Shown here: piece after piece, positions 1 to 7,466 of the stretch
Layout: every line of letters starts with the position of its first letter
Position numbering within the stretch: position 1 is the first letter of the stretch
Source: an uncultured Candidatus Melainabacteria bacterium
GTDB taxonomy: Bacteria; Cyanobacteriota; Vampirovibrionia; Gastranaerophilales; Gastranaerophilaceae
Direction: 5' to 3'
NCBI GenBank assembly: GCA_934777245.1
Contig: CAKVND010000024.1
Span: 1-32,237 of the forward strand
Length of the DNA: 32,237 bases
Notes under the pieces: generated by a model
Told to the model about the DNA's origin: nothing
What the model saw: only the letters and a program-made list of their open reading frames with translations
The model's database searches: none
Position numbers and translations under genes: made by a program

Positions 1-597
1 ACTGCGCTTAAACAAATTTGTAACCACCCTTATCAATTCTTAAAAAGCGGTGAAACTTCTAAAGAACTTTCAGGTAAAGCTGAAAAATGCGTTTCTTTGG
101 TGCAAAGTATTTTGGATAATAATGAAAAAACACTTATTTTTACGCAATATAAAGAAATGGGCGATTTATTAACTAAGATGCTACTTGAAGAATGCGGTTC
201 TGAACCTTCATTTTTCCACGGTTCATTAACTGTTCCACAACGTGAAAAATTGATTGAAGATTTCCAAACGAATGACGATAGAAAAATTATGATACTTTCA
301 CTTAAAGCAGGTGGTACAGGTCTGAACCTCACAAGCGCAACGAACGTTATTCACTATGATTTGTGGTGGAACCCGGCTGTTGAAGATCAGGCGACAGATA
401 GAACGTATCGTATCGGTCAAGAAAAGAACGTTATGGTTCACAGACTTATTACACTCGGAACTTTTGAAGAAAAAATTGATGAGATGTTGAAGTCTAAAAA
501 GGAACTTGCTGATTTGGCGGTTTACGAAGGCGAAAAGATTATTACAGAGCTTTCAGACAAAGAAATTTACGATATTTTCTCTTTGACTGCAGGTTAA
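1..597 (+). CDS. SNF2-family DEAD/DEAH-like helicase, C-terminal fragment (5' end outside window)
   Basis: The frame is open from base 1 without a start, so this is the C-terminal part of a larger protein (198 codons visible). It carries the second RecA-like lobe of Swi2/Snf2 ATPases: an LKQICNHP segment just before the lobe, a TQYKEMGDLL motif IV region, FFHGSL, the LSLKAGGTGLNLT motif V, and the ATDRTYRIGQ arginine-finger motif VI, followed by the usual VHRLITLGTFEEKID tail. These ATPases translocate on double-stranded DNA to remodel protein-DNA complexes. Bacterial members (RapA-like and HepA/HelZ-like) act in transcription recycling or repair; the subfamily cannot be decided without the N-terminal half. 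It ends 21 nt before the next gene on the same strand. Confidence 0.93.
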   Translation, partial: TALKQICNHPYQFLKSGETSKELSGKAEKCVSLVQSILDNNEKTLIFTQYKEMGDLLTKMLLEECGSEPSFFHGSLTVPQREKLIEDFQTNDDRKIMILSLKAGGTGLNLTSATNVIHYDLWWNPAVEDQATDRTYRIGQEKNVMVHRLITLGTFEEKIDEMLKSKKELADLAVYEGEKIITELSDKEIYDIFSLTAG

Positions 598-618
598 AAA
601 TAAATATAGGGAATAGAT

Positions 619-1341
619 ATGTTAAATTTTATAGTAAATTCGTATGTATTAATATATAAATCTATATTACCGTTAGTTCCAGTTGCATTTTTGCTAATTG
701 TCTACTTTTGTAGGAGGAAAATGGTTTTTGATTTAAAAATTATAATTGTTATGATTTTACTATTTTATTCATACATTCCACTTTTCTTTTATAACCAAGC
801 GCAACAGTATTTAAGTCCGGAAACGTTAGATATAGATAGCGCAATAAAAAAAAGAGAATTGTCAGCGAAATTATCAATTAATCCATTTACTAAGAACATG
901 ATATATAATAATGTCGCTATTTTAAATTTCAGAATAAAAAATTATGAAGGTGCTGATATTGCAAGAAAAAATGCAATTCGTATTATCAACAATCAAGATT
1001 TTATAACAACGCTATTAATAAGCAAGGGTTATAGCAAAAATGGAAACTATGATGAAGCTATTAAAATTTTAATTAATAAAAAGAATCAAGAGACAGATTA
1101 TAAAAATAAAATGGTGCTCAATGATTTGTTGTCCAATGTTTATATGGATGCAAAGGCATATTCTTTAGCTTTTAATTCTATAAACGAAGCTTTAAGAATT
1201 TATAACGCACATCAACAACAAATTCCGTTTCCGTGTGGGATGATAAAAAAGCGCATTACGATAGAAAAAACAATGAAAACTAATCGTTTTATAAAAAAAG
1301 ATGAAGATTTAGTGCAAACATATTGTAACGCAAAATTTTAA
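619..1341 (+). CDS. Membrane-anchored TPR-like protein of unknown function
   Basis: 240 aa. Two hydrophobic segments (about residues 8-30 and 39-60) with a basic CRRK stretch between them suggest a double-spanning anchor. The remainder (about 80-215) is helical with repeated Ala/Tyr/Asn patterns spaced like tetratricopeptide repeats (for example NNVAILNFRIKNYEGADIA and KGYSKNGNYDEAIKIL). TPR domains usually hold protein partners; no enzymatic motif is visible. A GGGA Shine-Dalgarno sequence lies about 6 nt before the ATG. The gene sits 21 nt after the helicase and 17 nt before thiL, so co-transcription is plausible, but the neighbours do not indicate a function. Base and codon use are as AT-rich as the surroundings. 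Confidence 0.72.
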   Translation: MLNFIVNSYVLIYKSILPLVPVAFLLIVYFCRRKMVFDLKIIIVMILLFYSYIPLFFYNQAQQYLSPETLDIDSAIKKRELSAKLSINPFTKNMIYNNVAILNFRIKNYEGADIARKNAIRIINNQDFITTLLISKGYSKNGNYDEAIKILINKKNQETDYKNKMVLNDLLSNVYMDAKAYSLAFNSINEALRIYNAHQQQIPFPCGMIKKRITIEKTMKTNRFIKKDEDLVQTYCNAKF

Positions 1342-1358
1342 TAAAATAAGTTTGATAT

Positions 1359-2222
1359 ATGAAAGAACAAGATTTTATCAATATTATAAAAAATCAAATA
1401 GGCACAAAGTATATTGGTGATGATTGTGCCTATCTAAAAGATTTTGGCATTGTAATTTCTCAAGATAGTTTGGTTGAAGATATACATTTTAAACTCGATT
1501 GGTGTTCTCCTTTTCAACTTGGCTACAAATCCGTAACCGTAAATATTAGCGATATATTAGCTTCAGGGGCGAAACCTAAATTTTTAACAATATCTCTGTC
1601 GCTTCCTAAAACAACTAAAGGAGAATTCATTGAGGAGTTTTATAAAGGTGCGCAGTCGGCCTTGAGAGGGGCGGAAATAGTTGGCGGTGATATAACCGGC
1701 TCTACTGATAAAATTTTTATTTCAATTACTGCTATAGGATCAACTAACGAACGTAAAATTTCTTCAAGAAAAAATGCTAAAGTCGGACATGTTGTAATTA
1801 TAAAAGGTGAATTCGGTAAAAGTTCAGCCGGATTAAAAGAACTTATGCAAGGCGGGAAAAATCTTGAACTTATAAACGCTCATTTAGAGCCTCAATTAGA
1901 AGAAAAATTCGCAGAAGAAATCGCTACACAAATAAATTCTGATTATGCAATGATGGATACTTCTGACGGCTTGGCAGATGCTTTGTTTCAAATCGCCAAT
2001 GCAAGTAATGTTAGTATAAATGCTAATGATATCGAAGGAGTATTTGGCGCAGAAGATTATAAACTTGTTGCAACTGTTCCGAAAGAATTTTTGCCAAAAT
2101 TATCTGAGTATGAAATAATAGGTGAAGTAGTAGAAAAACAAGATTACATCTTAAAAATAGGAAATAAAAAATACTTGAATTATGATGAATTAGATTTATA
2201 TAATCACTTTGGAGAGGAATAA
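1359..2222 (+). CDS. thiL: Thiamine-monophosphate kinase
   Basis: 287 aa, somewhat shorter than the usual ~320 aa. ThiL phosphorylates thiamine monophosphate to the cofactor thiamine diphosphate with ATP and belongs to the PurM/AIR-synthetase fold. Family hallmarks are present: GDDCA near residues 20-24, the long SVTVNISDILASGAKP stretch (57-73) that binds Mg-nucleotide, GGDITGS at 109-115, and MDTSDGLADAL at 199-209 with the acidic metal ligands. No clear Shine-Dalgarno is visible before the ATG. The stop codon overlaps the ispD start by one base (TAATG), so the two are probably translated as a coupled pair. Confidence 0.93.
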   Translation: MKEQDFINIIKNQIGTKYIGDDCAYLKDFGIVISQDSLVEDIHFKLDWCSPFQLGYKSVTVNISDILASGAKPKFLTISLSLPKTTKGEFIEEFYKGAQSALRGAEIVGGDITGSTDKIFISITAIGSTNERKISSRKNAKVGHVVIIKGEFGKSSAGLKELMQGGKNLELINAHLEPQLEEKFAEEIATQINSDYAMMDTSDGLADALFQIANASNVSINANDIEGVFGAEDYKLVATVPKEFLPKLSEYEIIGEVVEKQDYILKIGNKKYLNYDELDLYNHFGEE

Positions 2223-2872
2223 TGAAAAAGTTTTCACTTATAATAACCGCCGGCGGAACTTCATCACGCTATGGGAATACAAATAAATTACTAGAAAAAA
2301 TTAATGATAAAACCGTAATAGAAGAAACTGTTTCAAAGTTTGTTGATTTCGATGAAATTGACGAAATTATTATTTCTGCTAATAATTCTATTATTGAGAT
2401 TTTGTCGGAGCTTCTTAAAAATCCTAAAATTAAAATAATAGAAGGCGGAAATACGAGACAAAAATCTGTTTATAATGCATTACAAGTTATTAAAAATGAA
2501 TATGTGCTAATTCATGACGGTGCGCGTCCTTTGATTAGAAAAGATACAATTGCGTATGTTTTAGAAGCGGTTGTTGATAAAAATGCTGTAACTGTTATGA
2601 CAAAGACTACAGATACAATTAAAGAAGTTGATTCAACTGGTAGAATAATCAGGACAATTGATAGAGCAAAATTGTATAATACTCAAACGCCACAAGCTTT
2701 TAAGACTTCTATAATTAAAGAAGCGCATGAAAAATTAAAAGACGGAAATTATACTGATGATTGTTCTATGCTGGAAGCCTTGAATGTACCGGTTTATATA
2801 GTAAATGGCAGTTATACAAACATCAAAATTACAATCAAAAGTGATTTAGATTTTGCTAAATTATATGTTTAA
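2222..2872 (+). CDS. ispD: 2-C-methyl-D-erythritol 4-phosphate cytidylyltransferase
   Basis: 216 aa. IspD transfers CMP from CTP to methylerythritol phosphate in the MEP isoprenoid pathway. The N-terminal nucleotide-binding loop reads TAGGTSSRYGN with the downstream Lys (NKLLE). The family motif GGNTRQKSVYNAL, the HDGARP motif, the TKTTDTIKEV strand and the YNTQTPQAF and TDDCSMLEAL motifs all follow in order. It overlaps thiL by one base, and an RBS-like GGAGAGGAA lies in the end of thiL, so translational coupling is likely. Finding ispD points to the bacterial MEP route. There is no IspF fusion. Confidence 0.95.
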   Translation: MKKFSLIITAGGTSSRYGNTNKLLEKINDKTVIEETVSKFVDFDEIDEIIISANNSIIEILSELLKNPKIKIIEGGNTRQKSVYNALQVIKNEYVLIHDGARPLIRKDTIAYVLEAVVDKNAVTVMTKTTDTIKEVDSTGRIIRTIDRAKLYNTQTPQAFKTSIIKEAHEKLKDGNYTDDCSMLEALNVPVYIVNGSYTNIKITIKSDLDFAKLYV

Positions 2873-2905
2873 AACTATAATACTATTTTATTATCCAGAA
2901 ATATG

Positions 2906-2932
2906 TTGACTTTTTTATCGCAATCATTAAAT
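2906..2932 (+). promoter_or_regulatory. Promoter of the dnaJ-like gene (predicted leaderless)
   Basis: TTGACT (2906-2911) and TTAAAT (2927-2932) form a sigma70-type pair with a 15-bp spacer (16 if TAAATC is used). The -10 ends 7 nt before the ATG at 2940, so transcription should begin at or within one base of the start codon. No Shine-Dalgarno is present. Confidence 0.55.
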
Positions 2933-2939
2933 CTTTAGT

Positions 2940-3929
2940 ATGACTAAAGATTATTATAAAATTTTAAATATTTCTGAAAATTCAACACAAGATGAAATTA
3001 AATCTGCATATCGTCGCCTTGCAAGAAAATGGCATCCGGATGTTGCAGGTAATTCTAATGAAGCAATAAACAAATTCAAAGATATAAATGAAGCTTACGA
3101 AACTTTATCAGATTCAATTCGCAAATCGAATTATGATAAGGCTAGAAAGTTTTACTCATATTCAAGCGTAAATACTAAAGAAGAAACAAAGACAACAAAA
3201 AGCACTTCAACAAAAGAGAATAATTTTAAAAATACAAAACAAACTTATCACACAAAAGATAGTTTCAAATTTAGCTGGGAAGATTTTTTCTTCAAATCAC
3301 AAAAACAAGAAACACCTGCGCCTAAAAAAGGCAAAGATGTATATTCTGATATAGAAATTTCTATTTTTGAAGCTTTAGGCGGAACAACAAAAGTTATCAA
3401 CATGTTGCAAACTAACATTTGTCCAAAATGTGGTGGCAGAAAATTCGTTAATGGCTCAGAATGTTCATTCTGCAAGGGAAAAGGGGAAACTTCTACTTAT
3501 AAAAGATTTAACGTTAAAATTCCTGCAGGTATTAGTGATAAATCTAAAATAAGATTGGCAGGGGAAGGTGAAAAAGGGATTTGCGGGGGAGCAAATGGGG
3601 ATTTGTATTTGACAATTCATATAAAAGAGCCTAAAGGCTACAAAACAGAAGGTTTGAATATATTAAAAACAATTCCGATTACTCCTTTTGAGGCTGTGTT
3701 GGGTGCTAATATTTCTGTTCCGACTTTACAAGGTAATATTTCTTTAAAAATTGCACCAAATACTAGAAATGGTCAAAAAATCAGATTATCTGGATGTGGA
3801 ATAGAGCAAAATAAACAAGTTGGTGATATGATAGTAACTGTAGAAATACAGATTCCAAAGAATTTGTCAGACGAAGAAATTAGTTTGTACAAAAGATTGG
3901 CAGAAATTTCTACGAGTTCTGTAAGATGA
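2940..3929 (+). CDS. DnaJ-family co-chaperone with a half-size zinc finger
   Basis: 329 aa. The N-terminal J domain (about 3-68) has the essential HPD tripeptide at 32-34 that stimulates DnaK ATPase. Instead of a Gly/Phe region there is a Lys/Thr/Ser-rich linker (about 75-130). The C-terminal substrate-binding domains follow (about 133-325). The zinc-binding insert is reduced: only two CxxC pairs remain (C161/C164 and C175/C178), against four CxxCxGxG repeats in classical DnaJ. One zinc site at most can form. It therefore resembles DnaJ/CbpA hybrids rather than the housekeeping DnaJ. It appears monocistronic, with a predicted leaderless promoter and a hairpin at 3931-3950 directly after the stop. 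Confidence 0.9.
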   Translation: MTKDYYKILNISENSTQDEIKSAYRRLARKWHPDVAGNSNEAINKFKDINEAYETLSDSIRKSNYDKARKFYSYSSVNTKEETKTTKSTSTKENNFKNTKQTYHTKDSFKFSWEDFFFKSQKQETPAPKKGKDVYSDIEISIFEALGGTTKVINMLQTNICPKCGGRKFVNGSECSFCKGKGETSTYKRFNVKIPAGISDKSKIRLAGEGEKGICGGANGDLYLTIHIKEPKGYKTEGLNILKTIPITPFEAVLGANISVPTLQGNISLKIAPNTRNGQKIRLSGCGIEQNKQVGDMIVTVEIQIPKNLSDEEISLYKRLAEISTSSVR

Positions 3930-3930
3930 T

Positions 3931-3950
3931 GTTGGGGTAGAAACCCCAAC
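3931..3950 (+). terminator. Hairpin directly after the dnaJ-like gene
   Basis: GTTGGGGT, loop AGAA, ACCCCAAC is a perfect 8-bp stem starting 2 nt after the stop codon. The following bases (CTACATTTTAAT) are only moderately U-rich, so it is a weak intrinsic terminator or an mRNA 3' stabiliser. Confidence 0.5.
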
Positions 3951-3957
3951 CTACATT

Positions 3958-4096
3958 TTAATAATACCCTCTCCCGCCTTCTCGTTTCCCTCTCCATGTA
4001 AAATGGATAGAAGGAGAGGGGAGTAGAACGCGTTAGCTTGAACATCTTTAGCGCATCCCCTCCCTTGGGGGAGGGCTAGGGAGAGGGTATTATTAA
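3958..4096. repeat. 139-bp terminal-inverted-repeat element (MITE-like), copy 1
   Basis: Bounded by a perfect 18-bp inverted repeat: TTAATAATACCCTCTCCC at 3958-3975 and its complement at 4079-4096. The interior holds further self-complementary blocks (CCCTCTCCAT against ATGGATAGAAGGAGAGGG; CCCCTCCC against GGGGGAGGG) and has no coding capacity. A related copy lies at 7058-7243 with near-identical sequence over the left ~115 bp. Two copies of a short, non-coding, TIR-bounded sequence fit a non-autonomous mobile element. I cannot define a clear target-site duplication; the TTA...TAA flanks are part of the palindrome. Confidence 0.8.
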
Positions 4097-4266
4097 CTCT
4101 AATTAACTCTAAAATTTATAAAACCCTTTCTAGAATTTCTAAATTCAAGGGCTAAAACAAATAACAAACGCCCTTTCATTAAGAAATTCTTTCTCCCCAT
4201 AGGGGAGAGCTCGGTACACAATTTTTTGTTTCTTACAAAAAGGAAAGTATAAAAAAGGATAACAAA
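4097..4266. other. Remainder of the intergenic gap before queE
   Basis: With the hairpin and repeat copy 1, this completes a 337-bp gene-free stretch. It contains a bulged inverted repeat CCCTT...AAGGG (4124-4151), a second AAGGGC...GCCCTT pair around 4147-4174, a perfect CTCCCC-ATA-GGGGAG hairpin (4193-4207), and an AAGGA Shine-Dalgarno about 7 nt before the queE ATG. I do not recognise a known riboswitch. Confidence 0.5.
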
Positions 4267-4932
4267 ATGTCATCAATAAAACTAAAAGAATTATTTGCAT
4301 CAATTCAAGGCGAAGGTCCGTTTATGGGATCTAAACAAATATTCATACGCCTTTGCGGATGTAATCTTAAATGCAAATACTGCGATACAGATTTTGATAT
4401 AGAAAACGCTAAAGAATATTCTATGGAAGAGTTGGCAGATTTTGTAAATCAACACAAAGAATGTCATTCTGTTTCATTAACAGGTGGTGAACCATTGTTG
4501 CATACAAAATTTATTAAGGATTTTGCTAAGATTTCGCAACTTCCTATATATTTAGAAACAAATGCGACTTTGTATGAACAATTGAAAGATGTTATAGATA
4601 TTGTTGATTATGTTTCAGCGGATATAAAGCTTCCAAGTGCAACAGGGCTTGAACCGCAATGGGATAAGCATGATAAGTTTTTTGAAATAGCTTCTCAAAA
4701 ATATCTTTATATAAAAGTTGTATTTGACAAAAATATCACTGATTCTGAAATAAATGAAATTTGTAAACTAGCAGGAAAATATGATGTTGAATTAGTTTTA
4801 CAACCGATGATGTTGGGTAAGACTCCTTCAATTTCATCTGATTTTATGGAAGAAGTTTTGGATAAGTGTTTGCAAAGATATCAAAAAACAAGATTGATAC
4901 CACAAGTGCATAAGTTTATTGATGTTATATAA
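4267..4932 (+). CDS. queE: 7-carboxy-7-deazaguanine synthase (radical SAM)
   Basis: 221 aa. QueE is the radical SAM enzyme that contracts 6-carboxy-tetrahydropterin to 7-carboxy-7-deazaguanine on the way to queuosine-modified tRNA or to deazapurine DNA modification. The N terminus has the QGEGPFMG substrate loop, then the cluster-binding CNLKCKYCDTDF (C32, C36, C39) and SLTGGEPLL for SAM. ETNAT, the SADIKLP strand and the C-terminal QPMM/RLIPQVHKF segments match the family. No queC, queD or queF is in the window, so the final product cannot be decided here. A strong terminator lies directly downstream. Confidence 0.93.
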   Translation: MSSIKLKELFASIQGEGPFMGSKQIFIRLCGCNLKCKYCDTDFDIENAKEYSMEELADFVNQHKECHSVSLTGGEPLLHTKFIKDFAKISQLPIYLETNATLYEQLKDVIDIVDYVSADIKLPSATGLEPQWDKHDKFFEIASQKYLYIKVVFDKNITDSEINEICKLAGKYDVELVLQPMMLGKTPSISSDFMEEVLDKCLQRYQKTRLIPQVHKFIDVI

Positions 4933-4933
4933 T

Positions 4934-4969
4934 AAAGAATGGCGAAGCCTTTAGGCTTCGCCATTCTTT
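4934..4969. terminator. Bidirectional intrinsic terminator between queE and the pilin-like gene
   Basis: AAAGAATGGCGAAGCCT (4934-4950) pairs with AGGCTTCGCCATTCTTT (4953-4969), a 17-bp near-perfect stem followed by T-rich sequence on the plus strand and preceded by A-rich sequence. It separates two convergent genes. Confidence 0.92.
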
Positions 4970-4984
4970 TATTTATTTTTTAGT

Positions 4985-5995
4985 TTAACGAACCTTTTGT
5001 GGATTTGCAATTTTTAACATTCCGTTTGTTTGTTTTCCGGATACCACAGGTCTAATATCTGTAAATGTGTCTGTTGTACAGTCAATTATAACAGTTATTT
5101 TATATTCTGTAGGCCAATTATTAATTGTATAACTTGGATTAATAGAACAGTATGCATCTTTATAAGATCCATAGTTAATCGAATTGTTTCTGCCAACATT
5201 GCCATCATCAATATATGCCGGTAGTAAATCCTTTCGCTCTTGTAGGTTTGGAGCAGTAGAGCCCTCTGCCGGAGAAATAGGAATTAAGTAACCTTTTGCA
5301 TCGTTTGAGAAATAAAGAGTTTCTTCTTCATACCCATTATTAGTTCTTGTTTTGGGAACCGGAATTGCCATTTTAATAAAAATCCCACCGGTCGTAGCTG
5401 ATGTTACATTATATGCATACATAATTCCATTGTTAGCACCCGTAAATACATGTCGTTCAATCTCCGGATCTGTAAGCTCTGGTGTTTTTGGCTCATCTGG
5501 CGTTTTTGACTCATCTGGTTTATCTGACTCATCTGGTTTTTTTGACGCTCCTGGTAGTTTAAAAGTAATATCACTTGGATCAAGAAGATTAAAGGTCGGT
5601 GAAGCTTGCTGAATATTTGTGCCACCATTATTTTCGTTTAAACTACTATCTACATCACTTCTGAATATATCAGGGTTATTAATTACGGCTTTATATGACA
5701 AAAAAGGTAAATCGTTATTTGCAATATTGAATTCAAAATCGGAATTTGCTATTTTTTCCGGTTCTTTTAATAAATTTTCTGCATGTTGCATTATGTCTTT
5801 AATAGATTCAATATTATTAGCCTTTGCATCTGCAATCGCATTATATAGATTTATATAACCTGTATAATAATAAAGTTGATAAGCTTTCTCTGTTGTATGT
5901 TTTGTAATCACCATACCCATAGCTGAAACTATACCGATAATTCCTATACATAACAGCAACTCGGCAAGGGTAAAAGCTCTCTTAAGTTTTTTCAT
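4985..5995 (-). CDS. Type IV pilin/pseudopilin-like prepilin
   Basis: 336 aa. It starts with a short basic leader followed by FTLAELLLCIGIIGIVSAMG, the class III signal of prepilins cleaved by PilD, with Glu at position 5 of the mature protein. The predicted cleavage site follows Ala7 rather than the usual Gly. About 25 hydrophobic residues form the N-terminal pilin helix. The large soluble region carries a Pro/Asp/Lys/Ser-rich linker (about 151-178). The product is probably exported and assembled into, or displayed on, a type II secretion or type IV pilus-like fibre; no assembly genes are nearby. It starts 2 nt after the stop of the DUF3326 gene, so both are likely on one transcript. Confidence 0.85.
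   Translation of the reverse strand: MKKLKRAFTLAELLLCIGIIGIVSAMGMVITKHTTEKAYQLYYYTGYINLYNAIADAKANNIESIKDIMQHAENLLKEPEKIANSDFEFNIANNDLPFLSYKAVINNPDIFRSDVDSSLNENNGGTNIQQASPTFNLLDPSDITFKLPGASKKPDESDKPDESKTPDEPKTPELTDPEIERHVFTGANNGIMYAYNVTSATTGGIFIKMAIPVPKTRTNNGYEEETLYFSNDAKGYLIPISPAEGSTAPNLQERKDLLPAYIDDGNVGRNNSINYGSYKDAYCSINPSYTINNWPTEYKITVIIDCTTDTFTDIRPVVSGKQTNGMLKIANPQKVR
5491..5536. repeat. 18-bp tandem repeat encoding the Pro/Asp linker
   Basis: The octamer TCATCTGG recurs at 5493, 5511 and 5529, giving an exact 18-bp period inside the pilin-like gene. On the coding strand it encodes PDESDK/PDESKT-type hexapeptides. Replication slippage could vary the linker length. Confidence 0.75.
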
Positions 5996-5997
5996 AC

Positions 5998-6942
5998 CTA
6001 AATTATCTCCATTAGCTCAGTATACTTTTCTATTATAAAGCATGTTTTATTAAAGTTCAATGGAGTTACGTCCAAAACAGTTTGATTTTCTTTAACTGCG
6101 TATACAGGAATTTTTCGTTTTACAGCCTCCAAAACAGGTATACCACCAATCGAATTATAAGGTACGACTAAAAAATCCAAATCATCTATTTTATATCCGA
6201 CATCTTCAAGTTTTGGAGCTTGGTTTAGTCCTAAAAGAATACAAGGTAAAAATGTTGGCGTGATATATTCTGCCGAACATCTTTTATCTACAATTTCCGT
6301 AGATATTGAAACATCATCAAACGCAGGAGCGTGCGCACAAGGAATTGAAAACTCTTTTGAAATGTAATGCGAAATAATGGCTTCTACTCCACCAACAGGG
6401 TCAACTCCAATTCCATTTGCATAATCATCGCCCTGTTCGTCAGGGAAGCGACAAACAATCGCAATTGCTTCTGCGCCTTTCGTAATAAGTTTTTGCGCAG
6501 CGCGCTTTAATGTCTCAAGATTTTTAACATTTCCCATTGAAACACCTGAATTATCGACAAAAAATTCAACGCCAACTTCTTCGTCTGTTATTTCATAACC
6601 TAAAATATTTAGTCCGTATACTGTTTCTACTGCGTTAACAGTATTTATGTGCACATTCAAAACATCTTGCTTTATAGCCTTATCAAAAATAATTCCGATT
6701 TTATTATCTGAAGATGGATTTATGCAAACTTCTCCTTTAAAAAATCTATCAAGCGAATAGCCTTCCACATAAAGCATATTTTCTGTAATTCCGGAAAAAC
6801 ACGCAGCATTAACTACATTTGGATTCACTATAAGATTACATTTTTTCGCTAATTTTCTAGCCCAGCCGGAAGCATCTCCTGCAAATCCGCCGATTGAAGC
6901 TCCAACTCCTGTTGGAACAATAAAAGCACCTAATTTTTTCAT
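5998..6942 (-). CDS. DUF3326-family protein (cyanobacteria-type conserved protein)
   Basis: 314 aa. I recognise the DUF3326 family from the N-terminal VPTGVGASIGGFAGDAS motif, the NPNVVNAA and MLYVEGYSLDRF motifs, the AEAIAIVCRFPDE strand, the GVDPVGGVEAIISHY segment, the IPCAHAPAF motif and the THxLPC-like TPTFLPCILLGL. The family is common in Cyanobacteria and its biochemical role is not known to me. There is no signal peptide or membrane segment; it is presumably cytoplasmic. The start codon is placed by the family N terminus and by an extended -10 element ending 6 nt upstream, implying a leaderless mRNA. It is followed 2 nt later by the pilin-like gene. Confidence 0.82.
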   Translation of the reverse strand: MKKLGAFIVPTGVGASIGGFAGDASGWARKLAKKCNLIVNPNVVNAACFSGITENMLYVEGYSLDRFFKGEVCINPSSDNKIGIIFDKAIKQDVLNVHINTVNAVETVYGLNILGYEITDEEVGVEFFVDNSGVSMGNVKNLETLKRAAQKLITKGAEAIAIVCRFPDEQGDDYANGIGVDPVGGVEAIISHYISKEFSIPCAHAPAFDDVSISTEIVDKRCSAEYITPTFLPCILLGLNQAPKLEDVGYKIDDLDFLVVPYNSIGGIPVLEAVKRKIPVYAVKENQTVLDVTPLNFNKTCFIIEKYTELMEII

Positions 6943-6948
6943 ACATTT

Positions 6949-6957
6949 ATATTAGCA
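6949..6957 (-). promoter_or_regulatory. Extended -10 promoter of the DUF3326 gene (predicted leaderless)
   Basis: On the minus strand TG-C-TAATAT occupies 6957-6949, and six bases separate it from the ATG at 6942, putting the expected +1 on the A of the start codon. No Shine-Dalgarno is visible. Confidence 0.6.
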
Positions 6958-7057
6958 TGCACATGTTAATTAGCAATGACATGGCATCGGACTTCCCAGT
7001 GTTCCGTCATTCTGAAGCCGATTAGGCTGAAGAATCCAGCTTTTTAATTAAATGAAT

Positions 7058-7243
7058 ATAATACCCTCTCCCGCTTTCTCGTTTCCCTCTCCATGTAAAA
7101 ATAAAGAAGGAGAGGGAAGCGATACGCGCTTGCCTGAACGTCTTTAGCACGTCCCCTCCCTTGGGGGAGTTTTCTACTTTACTTTTAAGCTAGTCGTTGT
7201 GCTTACCAGTTGGGAAGTGTAGTGTAAAGGGAGAGGGTATTAT
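7058..7243. repeat. 186-bp terminal-inverted-repeat element (MITE-like), copy 2
   Basis: It has the same 15-bp termini as copy 1 (ATAATACCCTCTCCC at 7058-7072; complement at 7229-7243), in the same orientation. The left ~115 bp align closely with copy 1, including CTGAACGTCTTTAGC and CCCCTCCCTTGGGGGAG. It then carries about 50 extra bases (about 7170-7228) absent from copy 1, so either copy 1 is a deletion derivative or copy 2 has gained an insertion. No coding capacity. Confidence 0.8.
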
Positions 7244-7256
7244 TAACTATTTAAAA

Positions 7257-7376
7257 AACAGGATTGCCATGAAAATCTAACGTTTTTTGCAATGACGCTA
7301 AGCTAGCATGTCTTACTTCCGGTCATTGCGAGGAGCAGTGGCAATTTTGGCGACGAAGCAATCTATTTCTGTTAAT
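7257..7376. repeat. Nested inverted-repeat block with GTCATTGCGAGGAGC core
   Basis: Outer arms AACAGGATTGCC and GCAATCTATTTCTGTT (imperfect complements) enclose inner arms GCAATGAC (7289-7296) and GTCATTGC (7322-7329). The phrase GTCATTGCGAGGAGC...GCGACGAAGCAATC resembles short dispersed intergenic repeats seen in many bacterial genomes. The whole block could fold as one extended hairpin. Confidence 0.6.
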
Positions 7377-7389
7377 GCTTTTATATACA

Positions 7390-7424
7390 AAATGCATTGA
7401 TAGAAATTCTCTATCAATGCATTT
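7390..7424 (-). terminator. Intrinsic terminator of fba
   Basis: A perfect 15-bp stem, AAATGCATTGATAGA (7390-7404) with TCTATCAATGCATTT (7410-7424), and a 5-nt loop. On the minus strand it is followed by TTTTGTATATAAAAG, a short U-run. Confidence 0.8.
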
Positions 7425-7466
7425 GAATATTATTGTCAACCGACTGTAAGTCTACGTGTGTAGCGC

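Larger units (their letters stand above)
6943..7466. other. 524-bp gene-free region packed with dispersed repeats
   Basis: No credible ORF. From left to right it holds the DUF3326 promoter, a GTCATTCTGAAGCC/GAAGAATCC repeat fragment (about 7012-7042), element copy 2 (7058-7243), a nested inverted-repeat block (7257-7376) and the fba terminator (7390-7424). Confidence 0.8.

Noticed and set aside
4097..4266. preQ1-type riboswitch before queE
   Set aside because: The AAGGGC...GCCCTT pair lacks the C-rich loop and A-rich tail pseudoknot of preQ1-I; the other hairpins do not match either.
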